From the NCBI GenBank assembly GCA_910584595.1, contig CAJUBQ010000004.1:32577-96576 (forward strand): DNA of 64,000 nt, written 5' to 3'. Below the pieces are notes generated by a model. It was not told the DNA's origin and made no database searches. It worked only from the letters and a program-made list of their open reading frames with translations. Origin of the DNA: an uncultured Eubacterium sp. Lineage in GTDB: Bacteria; Bacillota; Clostridia; Lachnospirales; Lachnospiraceae. This document shows, piece by piece, positions 52,861-61,279 of the stretch (position 1 is the first letter of the stretch; the number at the start of each line of letters is the position of its first letter). Made by a program: the position numbers and the translations under genes.

Positions 52861-53595
52861 ATGCGAACAGTAAAAGAAGTCAGCAAAATCACAGGTGTCA
52901 GTGTGCGCACGCTGCATCACTATGATGCAATTGGATTATTGAAGCCTACGAAAGTAACCGAAGCAGGCTATCGAATGTATGACGATACAGCGCTTAGCCG
53001 TTTGCAAAATATTTTATTGTTTCGTGAATTACAGTTCCCCTTAAAGGAAATCAAAGCAATTCTTGACAGCCCTGATTTTGACTCATCAGAAGCAATTGCT
53101 CAGCAAATTAAGTTGTTAGAATTGCAATATCAGCACATAGGGGAGCTTATTATGTTTGCCCGTGAAATTCAAAACAAAGGAGTGACTACAATGAAATTTG
53201 ATGTTTTCGACAAGAACGAAATTGAAAAGTATAAGGCGGAAGTCAAGGAAAAATGGGGTAATACGAAAGCGTATCAAGAGTACAGGCAAAAGGATATTGC
53301 CGGAAATGAAGATCGTTATGGCAAAATTGCAAACGAGCTGATGACAATGTTTTCAGAATTAGGAGAATTAAAACATTTAACGCCTGATTCCGATGAAGTA
53401 CAAAAGAAAATCTCAGTATTACAAAAATTTATAACCGATCACTACTATGTATGTACAAATGAAATTCTTGGTGGATTGGGTAATATGTATCTAAGTGATG
53501 AACGTTTTAAGAAAAATATTGACAGGGCAGGCGGAGACGGTACGGCGGCATTTGTCAGTCAGGCGATTTCTGCGTATTGTTCTCTTTCATTGTAA
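52861..53595 (+). CDS. MerR family regulator with TipAS drug-binding domain
   Basis: The 244-residue protein has an N-terminal MerR winged helix (VKEVSKITGVSVRTLHHYD, about 3-70), a coiled dimer helix (to about 108), and a C-terminal TipAS domain (about 115-240; EVKEKWGNTKAYQEYRQK, GLGNMYLSDERFKKNIDR). The family senses antibiotics or other ligands and activates resistance genes. An internal start at 53191 would give the TipAS domain alone. The stop codon TAA is supplied by the first bases of a family A element, so the original C-terminus may have been a few residues different. No efflux gene lies beside it. ATG at 52858 is an alternative start. Confidence 0.92.
   Translation: MRTVKEVSKITGVSVRTLHHYDAIGLLKPTKVTEAGYRMYDDTALSRLQNILLFRELQFPLKEIKAILDSPDFDSSEAIAQQIKLLELQYQHIGELIMFAREIQNKGVTTMKFDVFDKNEIEKYKAEVKEKWGNTKAYQEYRQKDIAGNEDRYGKIANELMTMFSELGELKHLTPDSDEVQKKISVLQKFITDHYYVCTNEILGGLGNMYLSDERFKKNIDRAGGDGTAAFVSQAISAYCSLSL
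53176..53193 (+). promoter_or_regulatory. In-frame internal ribosome binding site producing a TipAS-like short protein
   Basis: AAAGGAG (53176-53182) lies 8 bases before an in-frame ATG at 53191. The product would be 134 residues, the drug-binding domain alone, as known for tipA of Streptomyces (TipAL and TipAS from one gene). Confidence 0.7.
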
Positions 53596-53646
53596 CAGTT
53601 CAGATAACCCATGGAACTAAATGTGCAGACCTGCCTGAACTGTTAC
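53592..53646. repeat. 55-bp shortened family A element
   Basis: The ends are perfect 12-bp inverted repeats (GTAACAGTTCAG and CTGAACTGTTAC). The left part (CAGATAACCCAT) and the right part (AAATGTGCAGACCT) match the two ends of the 137-bp element at 7730, with the middle missing. Flanking 8-base repeats are not exact. Confidence 0.8.
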
Positions 53647-53684
53647 CTTATAATTAGCAGAATAAAACATCTGTTACCGGATAA

Positions 53685-53807
53685 TTAAGGAACTGTCCCG
53701 AAATAACTTACCGGTAGTCCGCAGGATTTTTCTTGGAGAGCGCCATTTAAAAATCAGGCGCATAGCAGACTATGCAACTGATTTTTAAGTGGTGCGACAG
53801 TTCCTAA
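53685..53807. repeat. 123-bp family B element with internal stem
   Basis: The ends are TTAAGGAACTGTC and GACAGTTCCTAA. Inside, 53740-53795 forms a long imperfect hairpin (GCGCCATTTAAAAATCAG with its near-complement). It lies between the TipA-like and DUF1848 genes and ends 20 bases before the DUF1848 start. No target duplication is evident. Confidence 0.7.
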
Positions 53808-53827
53808 GTTTGAAAGGAAATGATACC

Positions 53828-54769
53828 GTGATTTTAAGTGTGAGCCGCAGAACAGATATACCGAATTATTATTCCGAATGGTTTTTCAACAGATTAAAGG
53901 AAGGGTATTTATATATACGCAATCCTATCAATGCATATCAGATCAGTAAAATTATTTTATCCCCGGAAGTTGTGGACTGCATTGTTTTTTGGACGAAAAA
54001 TCCGGAACCAATGTTTTCAAGGCTGGACGAATTAGACGACTATAAATATTATTTTCAGTTTACACTTACCGGCTTTGGCAAAGACATAGAATATCATGTT
54101 CCGCATAAGAAGAAAGTTATGATCCCGATCTTTCAAAAATTGTCACATAAAATTGGTAAGGATAAGGTGATCTGGAGATATGATCCAATTATTTTTACGA
54201 ATCAGTATGATCCTGAATACCATTTAAAAGCGTTTGCGCAAATTGCGAAAGAATTGAGTGGGTATACATCAAAATGTGTGATTAGTTTTGTAGATATATA
54301 TACGAAAAACAGAAAAAAAATGAAAGCCTTACATCCATTTTTTTTATCAGAACATGATTTAACCATGTTTTGCAGGGAAATCGCTTTCATTGCGGGCAAT
54401 CATAATATGAAAGTTGCGACATGTGCAGAAACAGTTGATTTATCCCATTGTGGAATCGAACATAATTGCTGTATTGACAAAGAATTCATTGAGAAAATGA
54501 TAGGGTGTAAAATTCAGGCAAAGAAAGATAAAAATCAAAGAAAAGAATGTGGCTGTATGGAAAGCATCGAGATAGGAACATACAATACATGTAAAAATGG
54601 ATGTCAGTATTGTTATGCAAACGATAGTCGGGAAAGGGTATCTCAAAACTGTAAACGATATGATGCTGACGCTCCGCTTTTATGTGGAAGAGTTACAGAA
54701 AATGATAAAATCACAGAAAGAAAGGTTCAATCATTGAAAAAAAAGCAGCTGACCATTTGGGATATCTGA
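53828..54769 (+). CDS. DUF1848 family protein
   Basis: The 313-residue protein begins ILSVSRRTDIPNYYSEWF, the DUF1848 signature, with VFWTKNPEPM and YDPIIF further on. A C-terminal cysteine cluster CKNGCQYCYA, with CGCMES before it, resembles an iron-sulfur site of the Cys-x3-Cys-x2-Cys radical-SAM type but at the wrong end of the protein. Function is unknown. The frame extends upstream to 53789 inside the repeat, but GTG at 53828, with AAAGGA upstream and the family N-terminus directly after it, is preferred. Confidence 0.87.
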   Translation: MILSVSRRTDIPNYYSEWFFNRLKEGYLYIRNPINAYQISKIILSPEVVDCIVFWTKNPEPMFSRLDELDDYKYYFQFTLTGFGKDIEYHVPHKKKVMIPIFQKLSHKIGKDKVIWRYDPIIFTNQYDPEYHLKAFAQIAKELSGYTSKCVISFVDIYTKNRKKMKALHPFFLSEHDLTMFCREIAFIAGNHNMKVATCAETVDLSHCGIEHNCCIDKEFIEKMIGCKIQAKKDKNQRKECGCMESIEIGTYNTCKNGCQYCYANDSRERVSQNCKRYDADAPLLCGRVTENDKITERKVQSLKKKQLTIWDI

Positions 54770-54796
54770 ATTATTTCTGAAGATTTAAAAATTCTA

Positions 54797-54825
54797 TTGA
54801 AATACCAACACAATTTCGCTAAAAT
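54797..54825 (+). promoter_or_regulatory. Putative promoter of the comEA operon
   Basis: TTGAAA (54797-54802) and TAAAAT (54820-54825) are separated by 17 bases. Confidence 0.65.
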
Positions 54826-54899
54826 AATAACGATAGGCATTGAGGGACTTCTTTTCCATATGGGATAGATATTTCGGATAAAGGAAAAGGAGAATGCAT

Positions 54900-55616
54900 A
54901 TGAATAAATTATACAAAACAGCATACATGTTTTTTATATGGGCAGTTATTACATTGTGTGGATGCGCGGAAACGGGAGATACCAGGATGTATCTGGAAGC
55001 GAAAACGCAGGACAGTCAAAATGACCCGCGCTTCGAAGAACCATCTACGCTTGAGAAAGACTCAGAGAAAGATTCTGGGACAGGTGCAGACGACAGGCAG
55101 CTGCCAACAGGCCGGGATACTTCTTCGCAGGAATCAAAAAACGAAGAAGAACAGACCTGCTTTGTTTATGTCTGCGGCGCCGTCAGGCATCCGGGTGTGT
55201 TTGAGCTGCCATTGGGAAGCCGGGTATACGAGGCGCTTGCCCAGGCCGGTGGTCTGCGTAAAGATGCTTATGGGAAAGATATTAATCAGGCAGAGCAGAT
55301 TGAAGACGGCCAGATGATCGAGGCGCTTACGAAAAAAGAATACCTGGAATCTCAAGAACAAAAAAAGACGGATGAAAAGGCAAAGGAGCCAGATCAGAAG
55401 CCGGATCAGCAGCAGGATGGCCGTATAGACCTGAATACTGCGACGATGGAGCAGCTTATGACGTTGAGTGGAATTGGTGAGGCAAAAGCCGCCAATATTA
55501 TTGCTTATCGTGAAAGCTGCGGCGGGTTTTCGGCGCCGGATGAAATCATGAATGTAAGCGGCATTGGCGAAGGCGTGTATGCGAGGATTCAAGATAAAAT
55601 AACAGTGATACAATAG
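54900..55616 (+). CDS. comEA: ComEA family DNA-binding competence protein, probable lipoprotein
   Basis: The 238-residue protein has an N-terminal hydrophobic segment with a possible lipobox (LCGC), a disordered acidic linker, an SLBB-type domain (about 85-130; CFVYVCGAVRHPGVFELP), and a C-terminal helix-hairpin-helix pair (about 177-238; IDLNTATMEQLMTLSGIGE). ComEA binds incoming DNA at the cell surface. ATG at 54900 fits AAGGAG better than 54894. It heads a gene cluster that ends with comEC. Confidence 0.9.
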   Translation: MNKLYKTAYMFFIWAVITLCGCAETGDTRMYLEAKTQDSQNDPRFEEPSTLEKDSEKDSGTGADDRQLPTGRDTSSQESKNEEEQTCFVYVCGAVRHPGVFELPLGSRVYEALAQAGGLRKDAYGKDINQAEQIEDGQMIEALTKKEYLESQEQKKTDEKAKEPDQKPDQQQDGRIDLNTATMEQLMTLSGIGEAKAANIIAYRESCGGFSAPDEIMNVSGIGEGVYARIQDKITVIQ

Positions 55617-55630
55617 CGATGGAGGTTAGC

Positions 55631-56320
55631 ATGGCAAAGAAGGTTCTGGTTGTTGACGATGAAAAGCTGATAGTAAAAGGAATCCGGTTCAGTTTGGAAC
55701 AGGATGGCATGGAAGTGGATTGTGCCTATGATGGGGAAGAGGCATTACAGAAAGCAAATGCCAGTGCATATGATATGATTTTGCTGGATTTGATGCTGCC
55801 AAAGATTGATGGCATGGAGGTCTGTCAGCGTGTCAGAGAGTTTTCCGACGTTCCGATTGTCATGCTGACTGCTAAGGGCGACGATATGGATAAAATATTG
55901 GGGCTGGAATATGGCGCGGATGATTATATTACAAAACCGTTTAATATCCTGGAAGTAAAAGCAAGAATTAAGGCGATTATGCGCAGAACCGGTAAAAAGA
56001 AAGTAGTGGAAGAACGTGCGCATACGATAGAAGACGGTGATTTAAGACTTGACTGTGAGAGCCGCAGGCTGTTTATTCAGGATCGGGAAGTGAATTTAAC
56101 AGGCAAAGAATTTGAATTGTTAGAGCTGCTTGTTCGCAATCCGAATAAGGTTTATGGACGTGAAAAGCTTTTGAATCTTGTGTGGGGTGCGGATTATCCG
56201 GGCGATGTCAGGACTGTGGATGTGCATGTCAGACGGATGCGGGAAAAGATAGAGAAAAATCCAAGTGAACCAAAGTATGTGCATACAAAATGGGGAGTCG
56301 GATATTATTACCATGGCTGA
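55631..56320 (+). CDS. OmpR/PhoB-type response regulator
   Basis: The 229-residue protein has a receiver domain (1-120) with phospho-acceptor Asp53 in LLDLMLP, acidic pair DD at 9-10 and Lys in ITKPF, and a winged-helix DNA-binding domain (about 130-229; LTGKEFELLELLVRNPNKV, VDVHVRRMREKI). GGAGG lies upstream. It is paired with the histidine kinase that follows and lies 14 bases after comEA. Confidence 0.95.
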   Translation: MAKKVLVVDDEKLIVKGIRFSLEQDGMEVDCAYDGEEALQKANASAYDMILLDLMLPKIDGMEVCQRVREFSDVPIVMLTAKGDDMDKILGLEYGADDYITKPFNILEVKARIKAIMRRTGKKKVVEERAHTIEDGDLRLDCESRRLFIQDREVNLTGKEFELLELLVRNPNKVYGREKLLNLVWGADYPGDVRTVDVHVRRMREKIEKNPSEPKYVHTKWGVGYYYHG

Positions 56321-56367
56321 GGAAGAAAATAGCGGCTGCTTAAAATCTTTTATCGAATGGAGTCATG

Positions 56368-57801
56368 ATGAATAGAAAACAGAAAGTCCGTGATTATCTG
56401 AAAAGCCTGAAATTTCGTCTGCTTCTTGTGCTTTTGCTCTTTGGACTCGTGCCGATGCTGGTGATGCAGTTTTTTGTAATCCGCGGTTATGAAAAACGCG
56501 CCATACATGTCCGTACGGTAGATATTTTATCGCAGTCCAAAATACTGGCAGACCAGATCGCTGCTTATGGATATCTGGAAGACCATACAAATGAAATTAT
56601 CAATAAAGAGTTTGAACAGCTGACGAATATTTATGATGGCAGAATATTGGTCGTTGACCGAGCGTTTCATATTCAAAAAGATACGTTTGATATCGACAGC
56701 GACAAGATTATTATATCTGAGGCAGTCGTAAAATGTATGCAGGGAGAGGATGTAACCAAGCACGATGCGGTAAGCGGATTTATCGAGATTGCCGTACCGG
56801 TGCGTCAGCTGCTTATGGACGAAGTGATCGGTGTTTTGCTCGTCAGCGTGTCAACAGACTCGACGCAGACGCATATTGCATATCTGACACAGATAGGTTT
56901 TATTGTATTGCTGACGGCCGGGGTTGTTTGTGTCGTACTGGCAGTTATTATTTCCTCCAAGCTGGCGCAGCCGTTTATCCGGTTGTCCAAGCTGATTGAT
57001 GAGATTCAGGCCGGTTATGGAGAAGATGAGCTGATGATTCATTCTTATTCGGAGACAGAGCTTATATGTGAACGGACGAATGAGCTTTTGGAACGAATGA
57101 AAGTGCTGGATGATTCCAGACAGGAATTTGTGTCCAATGTCTCCCATGAGTTAAAGACGCCGTTAACGTCTATGAAAGTGCTGGCTGATTCTTTAAACGG
57201 CCAGGATAACGTTCCGGTAGAGCTGTATAAAGAATTTATGCAGGATATTACGAATGAAATCGACCGCGAAAATAAGATTATTACGGATTTGCTGTCGCTT
57301 GTAAAAATGGATAAATCAGCGGATAGTTTAAATATTGCGGCGCTTAATATCAATGAACTGTTAGAGCTTATTTTAAAGCGTCTACGGCCGATCGCTGAGC
57401 AAAAGCATGTGGAATTGGTGCTGGAAAGCTTTCGTCCGGTGACTGCGGAAGTAGATGAAGTAAAGCTGACGCTTGCCATTTCAAATCTTGTGGAAAATGC
57501 CATCAAATATAATACAGAAAATGGCTGGGTGCACGTATCTTTGAATGCAGATCATCAGTTTTTCTATATCAAAGTAGAAGATAACGGAATGGGGATCCCG
57601 GAAGAATCTTTAGACCGTATTTTTGAACGGTTTTACCGGGTAGACAAGTCGCATTCAAAAGAAATAGGAGGGACGGGTCTTGGTCTTGCGATTACAAGAA
57701 GTGTCGTGCTTATGCACCGCGGGGCGATTAAAGCGTTTAGTACGGAAGGAGAGGGAACGATCTTTAATGTGCGTATTCCGCTCAATTATATTGTCGGTTA
57801 G
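56368..57801 (+). CDS. Membrane sensor histidine kinase
   Basis: The 477-residue kinase has two membrane segments (about 17-38 and 170-194) around an extracellular sensor of about 130 residues, a HAMP domain, and the H-box VSNVSHELKTPLTSMK with phospho-His260. The ATP-binding domain follows (NLVENAIKYN, DNGMGIPEE, GGTGLGLAITRSV). It is the partner of the regulator just upstream. The signal is unknown; the downstream GerMN lipoprotein may take part. Confidence 0.95.
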   Translation: MNRKQKVRDYLKSLKFRLLLVLLLFGLVPMLVMQFFVIRGYEKRAIHVRTVDILSQSKILADQIAAYGYLEDHTNEIINKEFEQLTNIYDGRILVVDRAFHIQKDTFDIDSDKIIISEAVVKCMQGEDVTKHDAVSGFIEIAVPVRQLLMDEVIGVLLVSVSTDSTQTHIAYLTQIGFIVLLTAGVVCVVLAVIISSKLAQPFIRLSKLIDEIQAGYGEDELMIHSYSETELICERTNELLERMKVLDDSRQEFVSNVSHELKTPLTSMKVLADSLNGQDNVPVELYKEFMQDITNEIDRENKIITDLLSLVKMDKSADSLNIAALNINELLELILKRLRPIAEQKHVELVLESFRPVTAEVDEVKLTLAISNLVENAIKYNTENGWVHVSLNADHQFFYIKVEDNGMGIPEESLDRIFERFYRVDKSHSKEIGGTGLGLAITRSVVLMHRGAIKAFSTEGEGTIFNVRIPLNYIVG

Positions 57802-57862
57802 CTGTCGCTGTTTTTTCGGGTAGCGTGTAAAAGCAGTAACGGTCACGATGGAAGGGGATAAG

Positions 57863-58840
57863 ATGAAAAAGTCAGCTCGCAGGATTACAGGTTTGTTTTG
57901 CATATCGGTATGTTTACTGGCGGGGAGTCTGTCTGCATGCGGATCTAAAAAAAAGGATTATCCGTATTATATCAGTTATGTAGATAATGAACAGACACAG
58001 ACCATACAGTCCGGCTATGAACCAAAACATGCTTCTGTGGACGGATTGATTCAGGAATTATTAGACCGGCTTGGCACAGACACCGATACGGTAGATTACG
58101 TCAAAGCGATTCCTGAAGGCGTCAGTATTGAATCATGGGAAGTGGAACAGGATTGTTTATATCTTAATTTTAACAGTTTTTATGATAAAATGGAGCCAGT
58201 TACGGAGATTTTATGCCGGCTTGCAATTGTAAAGACGATGACGCAGATAGAAGGAATTGAGAGTGTCAGTTTTTATGTAAAAGGCAAACCTTTAAAAGAC
58301 AGCAGAGACGAAGATGTAGGTGCGATGACCATTGATTCTTTTGTGGAAAATCCGGGAGAACAGATTAATTCTTATCAAAACGCCACGATTAACCTGTACT
58401 TTGCGAATGAAGCAGGGGACGGACTGATCCGGGAAACACAGGAGGTTTATTACAACAGCAATATTTCTATGGAAAAACTGGTGATGGAGCATTTGATTTC
58501 AGGTCCGAAAAGCAAAGAAGCGCAGGGTACCATTCCAAAAGAAACCAAATTAATCAATGTCGCTGTTGTAGACGGATCCTGCTATGTAAATTTGGATGAA
58601 AACTTTAAAAATCAAAATTATGAAATTTTAGAATCTGTCGTTATTTACTCTATTGTAAATTCATTGACGTCACTCGATCATATAGACAGGGTGCAGATAT
58701 CGATCAATGGAGATACGAGTGGAAAATATCGGGATGATTTTGAATTGTCTCAAATGTATGAAAAAGATTACAGCTATGTGAGCGCCGGAAAGAGCAGGGC
58801 AGTCGTAGTAGAAGATGTAAAGGATACAGCAAAAGAGTGA
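57863..58840 (+). CDS. Lipoprotein with two GerMN domains
   Basis: The 325-residue protein has a lipoprotein signal peptide with lipobox SACG (Cys27) and two GerMN-type domains (about 50-165 and 185-300; NLYFANEAGDGLIRE, LINVAVVDGSCYVNLDENF). GerMN domains occur in the spore protein GerM and in actinobacterial LpqB. Placement directly after a two-component pair recalls the mtrA-mtrB-lpqB operon, so it may modulate the kinase. Start and AAGGGGATAAG site are clear. Confidence 0.88.
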   Translation: MKKSARRITGLFCISVCLLAGSLSACGSKKKDYPYYISYVDNEQTQTIQSGYEPKHASVDGLIQELLDRLGTDTDTVDYVKAIPEGVSIESWEVEQDCLYLNFNSFYDKMEPVTEILCRLAIVKTMTQIEGIESVSFYVKGKPLKDSRDEDVGAMTIDSFVENPGEQINSYQNATINLYFANEAGDGLIRETQEVYYNSNISMEKLVMEHLISGPKSKEAQGTIPKETKLINVAVVDGSCYVNLDENFKNQNYEILESVVIYSIVNSLTSLDHIDRVQISINGDTSGKYRDDFELSQMYEKDYSYVSAGKSRAVVVEDVKDTAKE

Positions 58841-58855
58841 AAAAGAATAAGGAGG

Positions 58856-61276
58856 ATGAAGATACAGGTGATAAACAGATATCCCTGTCAGGTAGTTATT
58901 TTGTTTATTTTTGGAATTTTGTCGTCGAAGGGGATGCAAAATGGCGGGCTGCTTTTAAGCGTGACGTCCGTCTTAGCCGCGGCAGTCATTGCGGGATTAT
59001 GTGTGCATAGAGAGTCTCTCCGGAAAAAAAAGCTGCGGCAGGCGGCAATTTTGCTGCTCGCGTTTTTAACCGGAGCAGCGCGGATGCATCTGGTATCCAA
59101 AGAAATGCGAGACCGGACGGCAGGCATTTCAGATGGACAAAAAGCAACTCTGCAGGGACGCATTACACAAAAACAGGCAAAACAGGCAGAAGATGGAAAT
59201 ATTTCATGGACGGTCCGGCTTGCGGACAGTTATCTGAAAACTTCACAGGATATTTATTACTGTGGGAATAGTATTCTATATACAAATCTAAAATCGGGTG
59301 AACCGGTTATCGGAAATATCATTATCATATCCGGAAAAATCAAGTTTTTTCGAGAAGCGCGCAATGATGGAAATTTTGACGAACGCGCTTATTATCATAA
59401 TCAGGGATATGCGTTTCAAATGTATGCAGATCAAAATACATATCAGGTTGCAGATGACAGCAGGAACACATTGCAGGAAATTTTGTATGGGTGGCGGCAA
59501 AGGCTTATTCAGGTGTATCAGTCTCATATGCCCACGGAGGAAGCCGGTGTATTGTGTGCGATGCTTACAGGTGAAAAATCGCTGCTGTCAGAAGAGATCA
59601 AACAACTGTATAGAAAGAGTGGAATAGCACATATTTTAGCTATTTCAGGTCTTCATATATCGATTCTTGGCGCAGCAGTCTTTCGGCTGCTGCGTGCCAG
59701 ACGGATTTCATATATCATGTCTTCGGCGGTATCGTTGGGATTGCTTGTGTTATTCGGCATCATGACAGGATATGGACTGTCTACGTTTCGTGCAGTTGTG
59801 ATGTTTGCAATGTATCTTGGTGCGTCGTGCTGCGGCAGAGCTTATGACAGCATGACAGGATTGGCTGTGGCGGCAGCATGCATTTTGCTGCAAAATCCTT
59901 GTTCGTTGTTTTTGGCAGGTTTTCAGTTTTCGTTTCTGGCAGTAGCGGGTGTGCTTCTTGGAAAAGAAATTTGTCAGATTTGCATGCCCAAATATCAGCT
60001 GGCAGAGACAATGGTCATAAGTCTGTCGATGCAGATGCTAACGCTTCCGCTTACTGCGTGGTATTATTTTGAGGTTCCGATATATGCCTTGCTGCTGAAT
60101 CTGTTTGTGATTCCGTTTATGGGGATGGTACTTATTTTAGGGCTTTTCGGAGGGGTTTTTGGCCTGCACGCAGCGGGCGGAGTTCTTTCGGAAACAATGC
60201 TGTCCATATGTACGCTTGTATTGAAGTATTTTTCAAAAGCGGGTGAATGGTGTTTAAGTTTTCCGGGTGCAGTATGTGTAACAGGGCAGCCGAAAGTATG
60301 GCAAATGGCAGTATATTATTTGATTTTGGCAGGGAGTGTAATGTTAGCAATAAGCATACGGCAAACGGTGCGGCGTAGAGACTGTCATTTTAAGCAGAGG
60401 ATTCAAAATTGTAAAAAAATTGTCGGATTTGGATATCTGGCATGTCTGACAGTATTGTCAGCGCCGCTGCCCATGCAGCAGGAGGTGGTAGTGTTGGATG
60501 TTGGTCAGGGAGATGGCATTTATATACGTACAAGTGATGGAAGCAATGTAATGATAGATGGAGGCAGTACGGATATCAGGCAGGTCGGGACTTATCGGAT
60601 TCTGCCGTTTTTAAAGTCGAAGGGGATTGCCAAGATTGACTGCTGGTTCCTTTCACATTTGGACCAGGATCATACGAGTGGTTTTTTAGAAATCGTACAA
60701 AGCGGGTATCCGGTGGAAGAAGTCGTTTTAGCAGGCGAAACGGTGCAGGATCAGGCTTATGAAAGCATGATGAAGCAATTATCAGAATGTCAGATCAAAA
60801 TCAGATATTTGGAGAAGGGCGATACGCTCCGTTCTCTGAAATCATGTTTTTATTGTTTATCGCCTGCATCCGGACAGATTTCGAATGATCGGAATGCGAA
60901 CAGCCTGACGCTGCTGTATGAAGACAGCGGATATCGCGGCTTTTTTTCGGGCGACATTTCAAAAAAAGAGGAACGCAGGCTTTTACAAGAGCAAAAGGGA
61001 AAGAAAGTATCCTTTTATAAAGCAGCGCATCACGGGTCAGACAGTTCGAATGCACAGGAGTTGTTAGAGGCGCTAAAACCATCTGTTTCGGTCATATCCT
61101 GTGCTGAAGCTAATGACTATGGGCATCCGGGAAAGGAAGCGGCAGCGGTGATAGAGACACATAGCGGCATCACAAAGTATACGATGCGTTCCGGACAGAT
61201 TCGCGTGGCGTTTTTAAAGGATGGGTTAAAGGTTACGGAGCGCTGTAAGCCGCGCAGGCGGGAACAGCGGCAATAA
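58856..61276 (+). CDS. comEC: ComEC/Rec2 competence DNA-translocation protein
   Basis: The 806-residue membrane protein has an N-terminal extracellular domain, a competence domain with about eight membrane segments (HILAISGLHISILGA is diagnostic), and a C-terminal metallo-beta-lactamase-like domain (about 545-790; VVVLDVGQGDGIYI, SHLDQDHTSG, AAHHGSDSS). It forms the channel for single-stranded DNA uptake. The start is uncertain: the ATG at 58856 touches AAGGAGG directly, and GTG at 58868 is possible. It ends 3 bases before the convergent tmcAL. Confidence 0.93.
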   Translation: MKIQVINRYPCQVVILFIFGILSSKGMQNGGLLLSVTSVLAAAVIAGLCVHRESLRKKKLRQAAILLLAFLTGAARMHLVSKEMRDRTAGISDGQKATLQGRITQKQAKQAEDGNISWTVRLADSYLKTSQDIYYCGNSILYTNLKSGEPVIGNIIIISGKIKFFREARNDGNFDERAYYHNQGYAFQMYADQNTYQVADDSRNTLQEILYGWRQRLIQVYQSHMPTEEAGVLCAMLTGEKSLLSEEIKQLYRKSGIAHILAISGLHISILGAAVFRLLRARRISYIMSSAVSLGLLVLFGIMTGYGLSTFRAVVMFAMYLGASCCGRAYDSMTGLAVAAACILLQNPCSLFLAGFQFSFLAVAGVLLGKEICQICMPKYQLAETMVISLSMQMLTLPLTAWYYFEVPIYALLLNLFVIPFMGMVLILGLFGGVFGLHAAGGVLSETMLSICTLVLKYFSKAGEWCLSFPGAVCVTGQPKVWQMAVYYLILAGSVMLAISIRQTVRRRDCHFKQRIQNCKKIVGFGYLACLTVLSAPLPMQQEVVVLDVGQGDGIYIRTSDGSNVMIDGGSTDIRQVGTYRILPFLKSKGIAKIDCWFLSHLDQDHTSGFLEIVQSGYPVEEVVLAGETVQDQAYESMMKQLSECQIKIRYLEKGDTLRSLKSCFYCLSPASGQISNDRNANSLTLLYEDSGYRGFFSGDISKKEERRLLQEQKGKKVSFYKAAHHGSDSSNAQELLEALKPSVSVISCAEANDYGHPGKEAAAVIETHSGITKYTMRSGQIRVAFLKDGLKVTERCKPRRREQRQ

Positions 61277-61279
61277 TGG

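Noticed and set aside
53685..53807. Full insertion sequence or tRNA gene at the 123-bp inverted repeat
   Set aside because: No coding frame for a transposase and no cloverleaf; only the inverted ends and an inner hairpin are present.
53789..53827. Earlier start for the DUF1848 protein
   Set aside because: It falls inside the family B element; GTG 53828 directly precedes the conserved N-terminus.
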